Notes under the pieces: generated by a model
Seen by the model: only the letters and a program-made list of their open reading frames with translations
What the model was told of the DNA's origin: nothing
Database searches by the model: none
Assembly: GCF_014643635.1 (NCBI RefSeq)
Contig: NZ_BMJV01000002.1
Location: forward strand, 186,001-250,000
Reading direction: 5' to 3'
From: Salipiger pallidus
GTDB lineage: Bacteria; Pseudomonadota; Alphaproteobacteria; Rhodobacterales; Rhodobacteraceae
Length of the DNA stretch: 64,000 nucleotides
Shown: one piece after another, positions 50,379-60,590 of the stretch
Position numbering within the stretch: position 1 is the first letter of the stretch
Layout: each line of letters starts with the position of its first letter
Translations under genes and position numbers: made by a program

Positions 50379-51305
50379 ATGCGCGTGATCTTCATGGGGA
50401 CCCCCGATTTCTCGGTGCCGGTGCTTGATGCGTTGGTGGAGGCCGGGCACGAGATTGCCGCCGTCTACTGCCAGCCACCCCGCCCCGCGGGCCGGGGCAA
50501 AAAGGACCGCCCCACACCGGTCCATGCCCGCGCCGAGGCGCTTGGCCTAGAGGTGCGCCACCCCGAGCGGCTGAAATCCCTGGAGGAACAAGAGCGTTTC
50601 GCCGCTCTGGGCGCGGATGTGGCCGTGGTGGTGGCCTATGGGCTGATCCTGCCACAGGCGATCCTCGATGCGCCCAGCAAGGGCTGCCTTAACATCCACG
50701 CCTCGCTTCTGCCGCGCTGGCGCGGGGCCGCGCCGATCCACCGGGCGATCATGTCGGGCGATCCCGAAACCGGTGTCTGCATCATGCAGATGGAGGCGGG
50801 GCTGGATACCGGCCCGGTGCTGCTGCGCGAGGCGACGCCCATCGGCCGTACGGAAACTACCGGCGCGCTGCATGACCGGCTGAGCGCCATGGGCGCGGGG
50901 CTGATCGTCGATGCGCTGTCGCGGCTGGACCAGCTGCCGCCGCAGGAGCAACCCGAGGCGGGCGTGACCTATGCCGCCAAGATCGACAAGGCCGAGGCGG
51001 CGGTGGACTGGTCGCGCCCGGCCGAGGAGATCTCGCGCCAGGTGCGCGGCCTCGCGCCGTTCCCCGGCGCCTGGACCCTGCTGGGCGAGGACCGCATCAA
51101 GCTGCTGGGGGCCGAGGTTGTCCCCGGCGAGGGCGCCCCGGGCGAGGCGCTGGACAATGGCTTCGTCATCGCCTGCGGGGCGGGCGCGGTGCGGATCACC
51201 CGGGCACAGCGGGCCGGGAAGGGCGCGCAGGACGCCGAGACCTTCCTGCGCGGCATGGCCATTCCGCAGGGCACTGTTCTGGGCTCGACGTCGGGCGCGC
51301 ACTGA
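50379..51305 (+). CDS. fmt: Methionyl-tRNA formyltransferase
   Basis: Fmt formylates initiator methionyl-tRNA with 10-formyl-tetrahydrofolate. The 308-residue product has [19 protein letters not shown] at the start, the substrate motif [27 protein letters not shown] (about residues 106-132) with the catalytic Asn-His pair, [17 protein letters not shown], and a C-terminal OB-like domain with PFPGAWT. The usual partner def is not adjacent here. The folate it needs is made by FolD and Fhs encoded just to the right. Confidence 0.96.
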   Translation: MRVIFMGTPDFSVPVLDALVEAGHEIAAVYCQPPRPAGRGKKDRPTPVHARAEALGLEVRHPERLKSLEEQERFAALGADVAVVVAYGLILPQAILDAPSKGCLNIHASLLPRWRGAAPIHRAIMSGDPETGVCIMQMEAGLDTGPVLLREATPIGRTETTGALHDRLSAMGAGLIVDALSRLDQLPPQEQPEAGVTYAAKIDKAEAAVDWSRPAEEISRQVRGLAPFPGAWTLLGEDRIKLLGAEVVPGEGAPGEALDNGFVIACGAGAVRITRAQRAGKGAQDAETFLRGMAIPQGTVLGSTSGAH

Positions 51306-51547
51306 TGTTCCCGGTGATGATCGGCACCATCGTCATCGCGGGGTTCGTCGGCTATGCGTCCGAGCGGACCGGCTTTACCCGCAACGGGGTGTTGCAAAGC
51401 ATCATCATCTGCATTGGCGGGGCGTTCCTCGCCTATTTCCTGCGGTTGATGTTCGGGATCGGCTTCGGCTCTCCAGGGGTGAACGCGATCGTGTCCTCCA
51501 TCGGGGCGCTGATCATCGTGCCGACCCACTGGCGGCGGCGGAAGTAG
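51305..51547 (+). CDS. Small membrane protein, GlsB/YeaQ/YmgE (transglycosylase-associated) type
   Basis: The 80-residue product is hydrophobic with about three membrane segments: MIGTIVIAGFVGYASER, IIICIGGAFLAYFLRLMFGI and NAIVSSIGALIIVPTHW. The layout and glycine spacing match the small YeaQ/YmgE family, whose function is not established. It overlaps the fmt stop by one base (TGATG), so it is coupled to fmt. Its basic end WRRRK favours a cytoplasmic C-terminus. Confidence 0.7.
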   Translation: MFPVMIGTIVIAGFVGYASERTGFTRNGVLQSIIICIGGAFLAYFLRLMFGIGFGSPGVNAIVSSIGALIIVPTHWRRRK

Positions 51548-51842
51548 AGGCGGTTTCCCGTATTGGCTTGGCGGGACGCTCTTGGTCGGAAGGGGTAACC
51601 TTTTCGGCTGGTCAGCTAAAGCCTTCCTCACTTTGCCAGCGCGGAATCAAGGCCGGAGGCCGCCGCACATCGCCGGTCCGCCCCCCCGGACTGGCCATTT
51701 GGTTTGTCTGGGTGCTTTGTGTCGAAGTCGTCCGGATGTGGTCGGGATAAATCAATAGGTTCAGTGCGTGGATCGCCAATCCACGGACCGGCGATGCGCG
51801 GCTCTCGTCTTGCTGGCTGATGGAAAAGGGCCACCAGCAAAA
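51548..51842. other. Gene-free stretch between the fmt unit and the folD unit
   Basis: Together with the two hairpins that follow, 377 bases separate the convergent units. Short open frames exist on both strands (for example a leftward one over 51628-51840) but none shows a ribosome binding site or known product. GC content is a little lower than in the coding parts. It may hold a decayed gene. Confidence 0.4.
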
Positions 51843-51870
51843 GGGCCGGATGCTTCGCAGCATCCGGCCC
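51843..51870 (-). terminator. Terminator of the leftward folD unit
   Basis: GGGCCGGATGCT (51843-51854) and AGCATCCGGCCC (51859-51870) form a perfect 12-bp stem with loop TCGC. Reading leftward, the stem is followed by TTTTGCTGG, so this is a good intrinsic terminator for folD and its upstream genes. Confidence 0.75.
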
Positions 51871-51901
51871 CTCAAATTCTTGAACCTCACCGGCTCAGGT
51901 C

Positions 51902-51923
51902 CTTAGGGCCTTGGGGCCCTAAG
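51902..51923. repeat. Hairpin directly after folD
   Basis: CTTAGGGCC (51902-51910) and GGCCCTAAG (51915-51923) form a perfect 9-bp stem with loop TTGG, one base beyond the folD stop codon. It probably works with the terminator 30 bases further on. Confidence 0.6.
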
Positions 51924-51924
51924 T

Positions 51925-52827
51925 TCAGGCCGTCAGCCCCTCGGGCTCCGGCAGGCCGTTCGCGCGGCAGCAGGCGGTAACCGTGTTGGCGAGCAGGCAG
52001 GCGATGGTCATCGGCCCCACGCCACCCGGCACCGGCGTAATCGCTCCGGCCACTTCGGCGCAGCTGTCGTAATCCACGTCACCCACGAGGCGGGTCTTGC
52101 CCTCACCCTTTTCGGGCGCGTCGATGCGGTTGATGCCCACGTCGATCACCGTGGCACCGGGCTTGATCCAGTCTCCGGGGACCATCTGCGGACGACCCAC
52201 CGCCGCCACGACGATGTCGGCGCCGCGCACGACGGACGCCAGGTCCTTGGTGCGGGAATGCGCGATGGTCACCGTGCAGCTTTCGCCCAGCAGAAGCTGC
52301 GCCATCGGCTTGCCGACGATATTGCTGCGCCCGATCACCACGGCGTTCATGCCGGACAGCGATCCGTGCACGTCGCGCAGCATCATCAGGCAGCCCAGCG
52401 GGGTGCAGGGCACCATGCTCTTCTGACCGGTGCCCAGAAGGCCGACGTTCGAGATATGGAAGCCGTCAACGTCCTTGGCCGGGTCGATGGCGTTGATCAC
52501 GGCGTCGGAGTTCATGTGCGAGGGCAGGGGAAGTTGCACGAGGATGCCATGCACCGCCGGATCGGCGTTGAGCTGCTGCACAAGCGCCAGGAGGTCCGCC
52601 TCGGGGGTGTCGTCGGGAAGCTTGTGCTCGAAGCTCTGCATCCCGCATTCCACGGTCTGCTTGCCCTTGTTGCGCACGTAGACCTGGCTTGCCGGGTCCT
52701 CGCCCACCAGCACGACCGCAAGGCCGGGGGTGATATCGTGATCCGCCTTGAGCCGGGCCACATGGCCCGCCACCTTTTCCCGCACATTGGCCGCAAAGGC
52801 CTTGCCGTCGATGATCCGTGCCGCCAT
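51925..52827 (-). CDS. folD: Bifunctional methylenetetrahydrofolate dehydrogenase/methenyltetrahydrofolate cyclohydrolase
   Basis: FolD interconverts 5,10-methylene-, methenyl- and 10-formyl-tetrahydrofolate. The 300-residue product has the catalytic Lys region [16 protein letters not shown] (about residues 50-65), [18 protein letters not shown], the NADP-binding [18 protein letters not shown] (about residues 167-184) and the C-terminal signature [27 protein letters not shown] precedes ATG 52827. It lies 11 bases after the chorismate mutase gene and near fhs on the same strand. Confidence 0.96.
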   Translation of the reverse strand: MAARIIDGKAFAANVREKVAGHVARLKADHDITPGLAVVLVGEDPASQVYVRNKGKQTVECGMQSFEHKLPDDTPEADLLALVQQLNADPAVHGILVQLPLPSHMNSDAVINAIDPAKDVDGFHISNVGLLGTGQKSMVPCTPLGCLMMLRDVHGSLSGMNAVVIGRSNIVGKPMAQLLLGESCTVTIAHSRTKDLASVVRGADIVVAAVGRPQMVPGDWIKPGATVIDVGINRIDAPEKGEGKTRLVGDVDYDSCAEVAGAITPVPGGVGPMTIACLLANTVTACCRANGLPEPEGLTA

Positions 52828-52838
52828 GGGCCTCTCCT

Positions 52839-53135
52839 TCACTCGCGACCGAGCGCGACCTGCTCGCGCCGGATCGACCATTCCACAAGTTCGCGCCAGA
52901 GCTTTTCCGCAAGATCCGCATCCCAGCCCTCGGCCTCGGCAAAGCGGCGCACGTTGTCGATGACTTCTTCCACCCGTCCGTCGATGCGGGCGGGCCAGCC
53001 GTTCTCTTCCTTGAGCTGCGCGGCGCGGCTGATCAGCCGGGCGCGGTGGCCAAGCAGGGCGCAAAGCTGGGCGTCAGTGTCGTCGATCTCGGTACGCAGG
53101 TCCGTCATGTCGGCGAGGGTCGCGGGGTCGCGCAT
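52839..53135 (-). CDS. Chorismate mutase, AroQ type
   Basis: AroQ-type mutases turn chorismate into prephenate on the way to phenylalanine and tyrosine. The 98-residue product is all helical: [30 protein letters not shown] (about residues 13-42), [21 protein letters not shown] and a last helix [14 protein letters not shown], with Arg and Glu spaced as in the family active site. AAGGAG lies 7 bases before ATG 53135. Its place between two one-carbon folate genes is unusual for function but common as a compact operon. Confidence 0.88.
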   Translation of the reverse strand: MRDPATLADMTDLRTEIDDTDAQLCALLGHRARLISRAAQLKEENGWPARIDGRVEEVIDNVRRFAEAEGWDADLAEKLWRELVEWSIRREQVALGRE

Positions 53136-53274
53136 GCGCGGGCTCCTTGAAGTTCTGTCGCCCCCTGATGCCGCAGGAAGGCTGAAGTTTCAACGCTCAG
53201 GGGCGGCGCTTTTGCGCCCCGATGCGGCATAGCGGGTTCCGATAGGCGCCGGGCGGCCCCCGATCGGAACGGGT

Positions 53275-54978
53275 TCAGAAAAGGCCTTCAACCTGACCAC
53301 CCGCGCCAATGCGGATGCTTTCGGCCGCAGGACGGCGGGGCAGGCCGGGCATGGTCATGATGTCACCGCAGATGGCGACAACGAATCCGGCCCCGGCGGA
53401 CAGGCGCACTTCGCGCACGGGGATCACGTGGCCCTCGGGCGCGCCAAGTGCGGTGGGGTCGGCGGAAAAGCTGTACTGGGTCTTGGCCATGCAGACCGGC
53501 AGATTACCGTAGCCCTCAGCCTCCCACGCCGCCAGCTGGTCGAGGACCTTCTGATCGGCGATGACACCTTCGGCGTGGTAAATGCCCTTGGCGACGCTGC
53601 CAATCTTGTCCCAGAGCGGCATGTCATCAGGATAGAGCGGGGCGAACTGGGCCTCGCCGGCATCGGCGATCTCGGCGACGCGGGTCGCCAGCGCCTCGGC
53701 GCCGACGCCGCCTTCGGCCCAGTGGGTGCAGACATGCGCCTCGGCCCCCTCGGCGGCTACGTAATCACGAATCACGTTCAGTTCCGCGTCGGTGTCGCCG
53801 GTGAAATGGTTGATCGCCACCACCACGGGCACGCCGAATTGCTTGAGGTTGCGGATGTGCCGTCCGAGGTTGGCGCAGCCCGCACGCACCGCCTCGGTAT
53901 CCTCGGCCCCGAGCGCATCCTTGGCCACGCCGCCGTTCATCTTGAGCGCCCGCACCGTGGCCACCAGCACCACGCAATCGGGGGCCAGATTGGCCTTGCG
54001 GCACTTGATGTTGAGGAACTTCTCGGCCCCGAGATCGGCGCCGAAGCCCGCCTCGGTCACCACGTAATCGGCCAGCTTCAGCGCGGTGCGGGTGGCGATG
54101 ACGGAGTTGCAGCCGTGGGCGATGTTGGCGAACGGCCCGCCATGGACGAAGGCGGGCGTGTGTTCCAGCGTCTGCACGAGGTTGGGCTGCATGGCGTCGC
54201 GCAGCAGCACGGTCATGGCGCCATGGGCGTCGATGTCACGGGCAAAGACCGGGGTCTTGTCATGGCGATAGGCGATGATCATGGCGCCGAGGCGTTCTTC
54301 GAGATCGGCCAGGTTTTCGGCCAGGCAAAGGATCGCCATCACCTCGGAGGCGACGGTGATGTCGAAACCGGTCTCACGCGGGAAGCCGTTGGCCGGCCCA
54401 CCAAGCGCCGAGGCCACGTGCCGCAGCGCCCGGTCGTTCATGTCGAGCACCCGGCGCCAGACCACGCGGCGCAGGTCGATGTTCTGCTCGTTTCCCCAGT
54501 GGATGTGGTTGTCGATCATCGCCGCCAGCAGGTTGTGGGCGCTGGTGATGGCGTGGAAATCCCCGGTGAAGTGAAGGTTCATGTCCTCCATGGGCACGAT
54601 CTGCGCATGGCCGCCCCCCGCAGCGCCGCCCTTCAGCCCGAAGTTCGGACCGAGCGACGCTTCGCGGATGCAGATCGCGGCGTTGCGACCGATGCGGCTC
54701 AGCCCGTCGCCGAGGCCCACGGTCGTGGTGGTCTTGCCCTCGCCAGCCGGGGTGGGATTGATCGCCGTCACGAGGATGAGCTTGCCCATGGGCCTGTCTG
54801 CCAGCCCGGCGATGAACCCTTGCGATACCTTCGCCTTGTCATGGCCGTAAGGGACGAGATCCTCTGGCGGAATGCCCAGCTGCGCTCCGATATCCTGAAT
54901 GGGGCGTTTGTCGGCGGCGCGGGCGATCTCGATATCCGGCAGGACTGGCAATTTTCGGCTCCTTGGGGGCAATTCCAT
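53275..54978 (-). CDS. fhs: Formate-tetrahydrofolate ligase
   Basis: Fhs makes 10-formyl-tetrahydrofolate from formate, ATP and tetrahydrofolate. The 567-residue product has SDIEIARAA-like [19 protein letters not shown] at the N-terminus, the P-loop TPAGEGKT (residues 76-83) and [36 protein letters not shown] in overview. [22 protein letters not shown] and a C-terminal [16 protein letters not shown] are also present. ATG 54978 gives about ten residues more than most family members; the start is uncertain. It shares a strand with the chorismate mutase and folD genes, 139 bases upstream of them. Confidence 0.95.
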   Translation of the reverse strand: MELPPRSRKLPVLPDIEIARAADKRPIQDIGAQLGIPPEDLVPYGHDKAKVSQGFIAGLADRPMGKLILVTAINPTPAGEGKTTTTVGLGDGLSRIGRNAAICIREASLGPNFGLKGGAAGGGHAQIVPMEDMNLHFTGDFHAITSAHNLLAAMIDNHIHWGNEQNIDLRRVVWRRVLDMNDRALRHVASALGGPANGFPRETGFDITVASEVMAILCLAENLADLEERLGAMIIAYRHDKTPVFARDIDAHGAMTVLLRDAMQPNLVQTLEHTPAFVHGGPFANIAHGCNSVIATRTALKLADYVVTEAGFGADLGAEKFLNIKCRKANLAPDCVVLVATVRALKMNGGVAKDALGAEDTEAVRAGCANLGRHIRNLKQFGVPVVVAINHFTGDTDAELNVIRDYVAAEGAEAHVCTHWAEGGVGAEALATRVAEIADAGEAQFAPLYPDDMPLWDKIGSVAKGIYHAEGVIADQKVLDQLAAWEAEGYGNLPVCMAKTQYSFSADPTALGAPEGHVIPVREVRLSAGAGFVVAICGDIMTMPGLPRRPAAESIRIGAGGQVEGLF

Positions 54979-55030
54979 GCCCGTCGATAATAGCGCGGGG
55001 GCTGGCCCGTGCTGGGATGGCAGCAAAGTC

Positions 55031-55630
55031 TCAGCCCTTGCGGGCGGCATCCAGATGCGCCCAGACCGGCTGGTCGGGAATGTGAAGCACCAGCTCGTCA
55101 CCGACCGAAAGCCGTCCGGGCCGTTCCACCGAGGCGGTGATGCCACGCTTGCCGGCGGCGGCGCGGCGGAACTGACCACCGATTCCCTCGTGCTCCTGCT
55201 CGATCTCGCGCGATACGAGGTGGCAGGGGCGGTTCTCCATGTCGACGATGAGGGTCAGCCCGTCCGGCCCCTGCAGCCGCGAGGACGGGGGCAGGTGGCT
55301 GAAATCGCCGATGCCCTCGACGATGACCGTTGCGCCAAGCCATTCCGGTTCGATCTCGGTCAGGCCCATGGTGGCGGCGACCTCGGCCATCTCTTCGGCA
55401 GAGGCTAGGCTCAGCTGGCGGGTGTTGCGGATCTCGGTGCCCTTGGGGTGCTGGCCGGTGACGCGGCTGCACGAGGGGCGGTTGAGGCCCGAATGGCGTT
55501 CCCCCACGGGGCCTTCGAAGCCGATCTCGAGCCCCTGAACCGAGGTAGACCGGATGCCCTTGCCTTCGGGAGGAACCTGCCCGAGCCAGCGGACGGTTGC
55601 CTTGAACGGGGTTGGCTTGAGTGCGGGCAT
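55031..55630 (-). CDS. MOSC domain-containing protein
   Basis: MOSC domains are found in molybdenum cofactor sulfurases and in proteins such as YiiM. The 199-residue product has a single MOSC-like domain with [30 protein letters not shown] in overview (conserved Cys near residue 54), [18 protein letters not shown] and a C-terminal [21 protein letters not shown], the usual closing pattern in this family. Cofactor and substrate are unknown. It stands between the methyltransferase and fhs genes on the same strand. Confidence 0.82.
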   Translation of the reverse strand: MPALKPTPFKATVRWLGQVPPEGKGIRSTSVQGLEIGFEGPVGERHSGLNRPSCSRVTGQHPKGTEIRNTRQLSLASAEEMAEVAATMGLTEIEPEWLGATVIVEGIGDFSHLPPSSRLQGPDGLTLIVDMENRPCHLVSREIEQEHEGIGGQFRRAAAGKRGITASVERPGRLSVGDELVLHIPDQPVWAHLDAARKG

Positions 55631-55644
55631 CGGGACGGGTCCTG

Positions 55645-56421
55645 TCAGGTGGTGAGAGTAAGGAACATGCGCCGGAACGGGAACAGCACGTTGCCGTTCG
55701 GCTGAATCGGGTAGGCGCTGCCGATGACCCGGTCATAGGCTGCCACGAGGCGCTTGCGCTCATCTTCATCAAGAACGCTCAGCACCGGACGGGCGAAGGA
55801 AGATTCGGTAAAGCGGCGCACAGGGTGGCCAGAGGTCTCGGGCGTCAGCTCCTGATAGTACTCGGTTTCCCAGAGGGTGACATGGCCGAAGGGCCGCAGC
55901 AGCCGGTGATATTCCGCGCCCAAAAGGACTGACGGGATGGAATCGCGATCGACCCGTCCGGGGAACATCTCTTCGGCAAGGGTCAGCCAGAACCGGTGTG
56001 AGGGGGCATTGTTCTGGTTGGGTACCTGCACCGCCAGCGTACCACCGGGGGCAAGCATGCCCGCAAGACGCGGCAGCAGCGTCTCGTGGTCCGGGGCCCA
56101 TTGGAGGGCTGCGTTGGTGAAGATGAGGGCAGGGGGCGTTTGCGGCTGCCAGGTTGTCAGATCACCTTCGGACAGTTCCGCATAGCAGCCGGTGGCCCGC
56201 GCCTTGGCAAGCATTGACGGGCTCAGATCCACGCCCACAAGCCGACGCTTCAACCGTTGCAGAGCAGGGCCCGCCGCGCCGGAGCCGCAGCCCAGGTCGA
56301 TGATATCGCCTTCCGGCAGGACTCCCACGGACCGCAGCAGGTCCGTGGCGGGCCTCAAACGAAGACCCCGGAACTCGTGGTAGAGCCCGGGGTCCCAATC
56401 GGTGGTGCCGGTCTGGCTCAT
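55645..56421 (-). CDS. tam: Class I SAM-dependent methyltransferase, trans-aconitate methyltransferase-like
   Basis: The 258-residue product has the SAM motif [18 protein letters not shown] (about residues 40-57), [15 protein letters not shown] and [38 protein letters not shown] in overview, all typical of trans-aconitate 2-methyltransferase. The N-terminal [24 protein letters not shown] also fits Tam. The exact substrate is inferred from similarity. It overlaps the ftsH stop by 4 bases. Confidence 0.8.
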   Translation of the reverse strand: MSQTGTTDWDPGLYHEFRGLRLRPATDLLRSVGVLPEGDIIDLGCGSGAAGPALQRLKRRLVGVDLSPSMLAKARATGCYAELSEGDLTTWQPQTPPALIFTNAALQWAPDHETLLPRLAGMLAPGGTLAVQVPNQNNAPSHRFWLTLAEEMFPGRVDRDSIPSVLLGAEYHRLLRPFGHVTLWETEYYQELTPETSGHPVRRFTESSFARPVLSVLDEDERKRLVAAYDRVIGSAYPIQPNGNVLFPFRRMFLTLTT

Positions 56422-58331
56422 GCGCTGGGCTCGGGCTCCAGACCGCTGTCACCCGCTGGCTTCACTTTGGGCTTGGACTTGGGGATGGCGGTCACGCTCG
56501 GGGTGTCGTTCCCGTCATCGTCCGAAGGATCGCTGGAATGGGGCGGTTCACCCTTCATCACGCGCTTGATCTCTTCACCGGTGAGGGTCTCGTATTCCAG
56601 CAGGCCTTGCGCCAGACGCTCCCAGTCTTCCTTGTGGTCGGTCAGGATCTGGAAGGCACGGTCATAGGCTTCGGTGATGAAGCGCTGCACCTCGGCTTCG
56701 ATCAGCTCCTTGGTGTGAGCAGACACGGAGAGGCCGGCAGTGTTGCCCTGATAACCTTCATGCGCTTCGGAATAGTCGATGTTGCCGATCTTGTCCGACA
56801 TGCCCCAGCGCAGGACCATCGCGCGGGCGAGGGCAGACGCCTGCTGGATGTCGCCAGCGGGGCCGTTCGACACGTTGGGCTCGCCGTACTTGATGATCTC
56901 GGCGGCCTTGCCGGCCATGGTCATCGCCATCTTCTCTTCGCATTCCGACAGGTGCCAGTTCAGGCGGTCGATTTCGGGAAGCGAGACCACCATGCCAAGC
57001 GCGCCGCCACGGGGGATGATCGTCGCCTTGTAAACCGGATCGCACTGCGGAAGGACAAGGCCCACCACCGCGTGACCGGCCTCGTGGTAGGCGGTCTTTT
57101 CCTTCTGGTCCGCGGTCAGAACCATGGACCGGCGCTCGGCGCCCATCATGACCTTATCCTTGGCGTTCTCGAAATCCTCCATCGTCACGAAGCGGCGGCC
57201 GACGCGGGCGGCCATGAGCGCCGCCTCGTTCACGAGGTTCGCCAGATCCGCACCCGAGAAGCCGGGGGTGCCGCGCGCGATGATGCGCAGATCGACATCC
57301 GGGCCAAGCGGGGTCTTGCGAGCGTGAACGCCAAGGATCTTCTCGCGGCCCTTGATGTCGGGATTGCCCACCATGACCTGACGGTCGAAGCGGCCCGGAC
57401 GCAGCAGCGCAGGGTCGAGGACGTCGCGGCGGTTGGTGGCGGCGACGATGATCACGCCCTCGTTCGCCTCAAAACCGTCCATCTCGACCAGCAGCTGGTT
57501 GAGGGTCTGTTCGCGCTCGTCGTTGCCACCGCCGTAGCCGGAGCCACGGTTGCGGCCAACGGCGTCGATCTCGTCGATGAAGACGATACAGGGCGCGTTC
57601 TTCTTGGCCTGCTCGAACATGTCGCGGACACGGGATGCACCCACACCGACGAACATTTCCACGAAGTCGGAGCCCGAGATGGTGAAGAACGGCACGCCCG
57701 CTTCGCCTGCGATGGCGCGCGCCAGCAGCGTCTTACCGGTGCCCGGAGGGCCCACGAGAAGAGCACCCTTGGGGATCTTGCCGCCAAGGCGCGAGAATTT
57801 CTGCGGGTTGCGCAGGAATTCCACGATCTCTTCGAGCTCTTCCTTGGCCTCGTCGATGCCCGCGACGTCGTCGAAGGTCACACGACCGTGCTTTTCGGTC
57901 AGCAGCTTGGCCTTGGACTTGCCGAAGCCCATGGCGCCGCCCTTGCCGCCGCCCTGCATGCGGTTCATGAAATAGATCCACACACCGATCAGCAGCAGGA
58001 AGGGCAGGAGGCTGAGCAGGAAGGCTTGGAAGCCCGATTGTTCCTGTTGTTCGGCCCGGACCACCACGCCCTTGTTGATGAGCATGTCGGTGACCTGCGC
58101 ATCCTCGGGTTTCACGGTGACGTAGTCGGTGCCGTCATTGCTTCGGTAGCGGATCTGTTCGCCGTCGATGGTGACGGCGGTGACATTCTGGTCGTCCACG
58201 GACTGAACGAAGTCCGAATAGCTGATCTCGCGGCTTTGCAGCGTGCTGCCGCCACCAGAGAACAGGTTGAACAGGGCCAGAATGAGAAGGAACAGAACCA
58301 CCCAAAAGGCGATGTTACGTGCGTTGCCCAA
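56418..58331 (-). CDS. ftsH: ATP-dependent zinc metalloprotease FtsH
   Basis: FtsH is the membrane-bound AAA protease that degrades misfolded membrane proteins and regulators. The 637-residue product has two membrane segments (about residues 7-24 and 102-122), Walker A GPPGTGKT (residues 194-201), Walker [13 protein letters not shown], the second region of homology ending RPGRFDRQ, and the zinc-binding HEAGH (residues 416-420). The C-terminal tail is acidic and low in complexity. It follows tilS on the same strand, as in many proteobacteria. Confidence 0.98.
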   Translation of the reverse strand: MGNARNIAFWVVLFLLILALFNLFSGGGSTLQSREISYSDFVQSVDDQNVTAVTIDGEQIRYRSNDGTDYVTVKPEDAQVTDMLINKGVVVRAEQQEQSGFQAFLLSLLPFLLLIGVWIYFMNRMQGGGKGGAMGFGKSKAKLLTEKHGRVTFDDVAGIDEAKEELEEIVEFLRNPQKFSRLGGKIPKGALLVGPPGTGKTLLARAIAGEAGVPFFTISGSDFVEMFVGVGASRVRDMFEQAKKNAPCIVFIDEIDAVGRNRGSGYGGGNDEREQTLNQLLVEMDGFEANEGVIIVAATNRRDVLDPALLRPGRFDRQVMVGNPDIKGREKILGVHARKTPLGPDVDLRIIARGTPGFSGADLANLVNEAALMAARVGRRFVTMEDFENAKDKVMMGAERRSMVLTADQKEKTAYHEAGHAVVGLVLPQCDPVYKATIIPRGGALGMVVSLPEIDRLNWHLSECEEKMAMTMAGKAAEIIKYGEPNVSNGPAGDIQQASALARAMVLRWGMSDKIGNIDYSEAHEGYQGNTAGLSVSAHTKELIEAEVQRFITEAYDRAFQILTDHKEDWERLAQGLLEYETLTGEEIKRVMKGEPPHSSDPSDDDGNDTPSVTAIPKSKPKVKPAGDSGLEPEPSA

Positions 58332-58412
58332 GGATTGCCTCCAAACATGCTTCCCGCGCCCGGCAGGCGATGCGGGCGCGCTCTGCCTAACATAAGGATC
58401 GTTACCGCCGGT

Positions 58413-59741
58413 TCAATGCGAAAGAAGGAATGCCGGGAAACCGTTTGCCTCTTGCAGCACCGCGGTGGTCTCGGGCCCGGCTCGCAGCGGGGCGCAGGCG
58501 AGCAGCCGGTCGCCGTCCCAGAGTGAAGGAAGCGCCTGTGCCGTGGCATGCGAGAGCCCGCCGGGCAAGGCGGCGCGGGTGTCGGGCGGGAGCTGCTGCC
58601 AGCCGTCTTCGGCAAGTGCTCGCAAGGTGAGCGAGGTGCCTTTGGTATGGAATACCTGCCACTTGCCGTCCCAAAGCACCGTTTTGCCCGGAGGCAGGTC
58701 CATCGGCGTGGTCGCGGCGGGTTCGCGCAGGATGTGCAGCGCGTCGTGGCCGGTCCGGATGGCACAGCCATGCAGCGTGCCCGACCCGCCCGACAGCAAA
58801 CGGTCAAGCAGCGCCTCGAGCTGGGTCGCACGCGGGCGGTACTCTGCCGATGCCACGTATTGCAGGGCGCTCGCGAGGAGGCGCATCTGGGTGTCACGCT
58901 CATACCCGGCGAATCTGTCGCGGTTGAAGGTAAGGTCAGCCACGGGGCCTTCACGCCCGCAGAGGGTCCACGCCTTGAGGGCGCGCAGCCGCAGCGCCTC
59001 GCGGGCGCGGGACATGCGCTTCGCGGTGGCGGCAAGGGTGCCTGCATCCAGCCCCTCGGGGGCGAGGGTGGCAAGCAGCTTGCGGAACCGCACCCGGTCG
59101 TAGTGGGGATCGTCGTTGGACGGATCATCCACCCATCGGCCCTTGAGTACCCTGAGGTAATGACGCAGCTCTTCCCGGCCCATGTCGAGGCAGGGGCGCA
59201 CGAGGCGCAGCCGGTCCGCGGCAGGGCCGGGAGGGGTGGCACCATCCATGTCGGGGACCGGGGCTGTCCCGCGCGTTACCTTGCGGACGGGCTGCATCGC
59301 AGACAGTCCGTCAACGCCCGATCCACGGGCCAGCCGCATGAGGAAGGTTTCCGCCACATCGTCCCGGGTATGGGCCAGCAGCAGCGTGTCCAGCCGTCCG
59401 CACCAGCGCCCCATGAGGTCGATGCGCGCCCGCCGCGCGGCGTCCATGAGGTTGCCGGCCCCGTCCCAGCGCCAGCGCAGGGTGGCGTGTGGATGGCCAA
59501 GCTCATCGCAGGTTTCGCGCACCAGGGCGGCCTCGGCGGCGGCTTCGGGCCGCAGGCCGTGGTCCACCGTGACAACCCAGAGCTTTACGCCCCAGATGTG
59601 GGTCCAGTTGTGTGCAAGGGTGAGCATCGCCATGCTGTCGCCGCCGCCGGAGACGGCGAGGGCGATCTCGGCCGGAAAATCCGGCCCCAGCGTCGCGCCC
59701 ATGGCATCGGCAAAGCGCCGATCGAGGGACGGCGGGGTCAC
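58413..59741 (-). CDS. tilS: tRNA(Ile)-lysidine synthase
   Basis: TilS puts lysidine at position 34 of tRNA-Ile(CAU), changing its codon reading. The 442-residue product has the PP-loop LAVSGGGDSMAML (about residues 29-41), VDHGLRPEAAAEAALVRETC, the [18 protein letters not shown] and LLLAHTRDDVAETFLMRLARGSGVDGL segments typical of TilS, and RPCLDMGREELRHYL. Start GTG 59741 was chosen, 10 bases after the cpoB stop; a longer frame to 59789 would run back into cpoB. Confidence 0.92.
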   Translation of the reverse strand: MTPPSLDRRFADAMGATLGPDFPAEIALAVSGGGDSMAMLTLAHNWTHIWGVKLWVVTVDHGLRPEAAAEAALVRETCDELGHPHATLRWRWDGAGNLMDAARRARIDLMGRWCGRLDTLLLAHTRDDVAETFLMRLARGSGVDGLSAMQPVRKVTRGTAPVPDMDGATPPGPAADRLRLVRPCLDMGREELRHYLRVLKGRWVDDPSNDDPHYDRVRFRKLLATLAPEGLDAGTLAATAKRMSRAREALRLRALKAWTLCGREGPVADLTFNRDRFAGYERDTQMRLLASALQYVASAEYRPRATQLEALLDRLLSGGSGTLHGCAIRTGHDALHILREPAATTPMDLPPGKTVLWDGKWQVFHTKGTSLTLRALAEDGWQQLPPDTRAALPGGLSHATAQALPSLWDGDRLLACAPLRAGPETTAVLQEANGFPAFLLSH

Positions 59742-59751
59742 GGGCCGCGCC

Positions 59752-60585
59752 CTACTGGCAGCCGAGACGGCCCTTCTCGGCCTGCGCATCGGCGACCTCG
59801 GGCGTGCCGGGGTAGCGGGTGCCGACCTCGGTCAGGGTCACGCAGGCCTCGGACATGCTGCCAAGCTTGCCAAGGGTCGTGCCAAGCTGCAGCAGCGCCT
59901 GCGGTGCCGCGTCGCTGGACGGGTAGGTGGCATAGGCGTCGAGAAAACGGCGCGCCGCCTCACGGGTGTCACCTGCGCCGTCGAGGGCCTTGCCCTCGCC
60001 GACAAGCGCGCCAGCCTCTAGGGGCGAGCCTGGAAAGGTCTCGCGGAAGGTCGCAAACTGGTTCGCGGCGGATTGAAAGTCACCGCTGGCGAGCGCCTCC
60101 TGCGCCCGCCGGAAATCCGTCTCTTCGCCGACGGCAAGCTCTGCGCCGCCCGAGGGCAGCGTGTCGTTGGAGGGGGCAGGGGCCGGAGCAGGCGCGGCGG
60201 TCGCCGCATCCTGCCCGCCGATGGGGGGCGTCTGGCCTACGCTACCGATGTCGCAGCCCGGCTCGAGCTCGCAGATACGGAACTCGAGGTCGCCGACCCG
60301 GTTGGTGCCGTCGGTGACCACGGTGTCGATGCGGTGGCCAAGCTCTTCGGCCAGCGCGGTGACGCGCATCAGCTCGGCTTCGATCGTGTTGACCCGGTCG
60401 AGCATGGAGCCCGTGACCTGCACCCCGCCGCCGCCGGTTGTGTTCAGTTCCTGCTTGAGGCGCGTGAGTTCGCCGGTCAGGACCGACAGATCCTGCCGCA
60501 TGTCGGCGAGGGTCTCGGCGTTCTGAGCGGAGAGGGGGCTTGCCAGCAGGCAGGCCCCGAGAACGAAGGCGGCGGCGCGGCGCAT
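59752..60585 (-). CDS. cpoB: Cell division coordinator CpoB (YbgF), Tol-Pal associated
   Basis: CpoB is a periplasmic protein that links outer-membrane constriction by Tol-Pal with peptidoglycan synthesis. The 277-residue product has a signal peptide (cleavage near SAQ-NAE), a coiled-coil N-terminal part (about residues 28-95), an Ala/Pro-rich linker with a CELEPGC segment nearby and a C-terminal TPR region: FRRAQEALASGDFQSAANQFATF, GKALDGAGDTREAARRFLDAYATYP and ALLQLGTTLGKLGSMSEACVTL. It lies 5 bases after pal. Confidence 0.92.
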   Translation of the reverse strand: MRRAAAFVLGACLLASPLSAQNAETLADMRQDLSVLTGELTRLKQELNTTGGGGVQVTGSMLDRVNTIEAELMRVTALAEELGHRIDTVVTDGTNRVGDLEFRICELEPGCDIGSVGQTPPIGGQDAATAAPAPAPAPSNDTLPSGGAELAVGEETDFRRAQEALASGDFQSAANQFATFRETFPGSPLEAGALVGEGKALDGAGDTREAARRFLDAYATYPSSDAAPQALLQLGTTLGKLGSMSEACVTLTEVGTRYPGTPEVADAQAEKGRLGCQ

Positions 60586-60590
60586 GAGGA

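Noticed and set aside
56538-58526. A 662-codon open frame on the plus strand opposite ftsH, and similar long ones opposite fhs (53428-54990) and cpoB/tilS (58548-60317)
   Set aside because: They are mirror frames produced by GC-rich third positions. The products are His/Gly/Arg-rich with no family features, while the opposite strand encodes well-conserved proteins.
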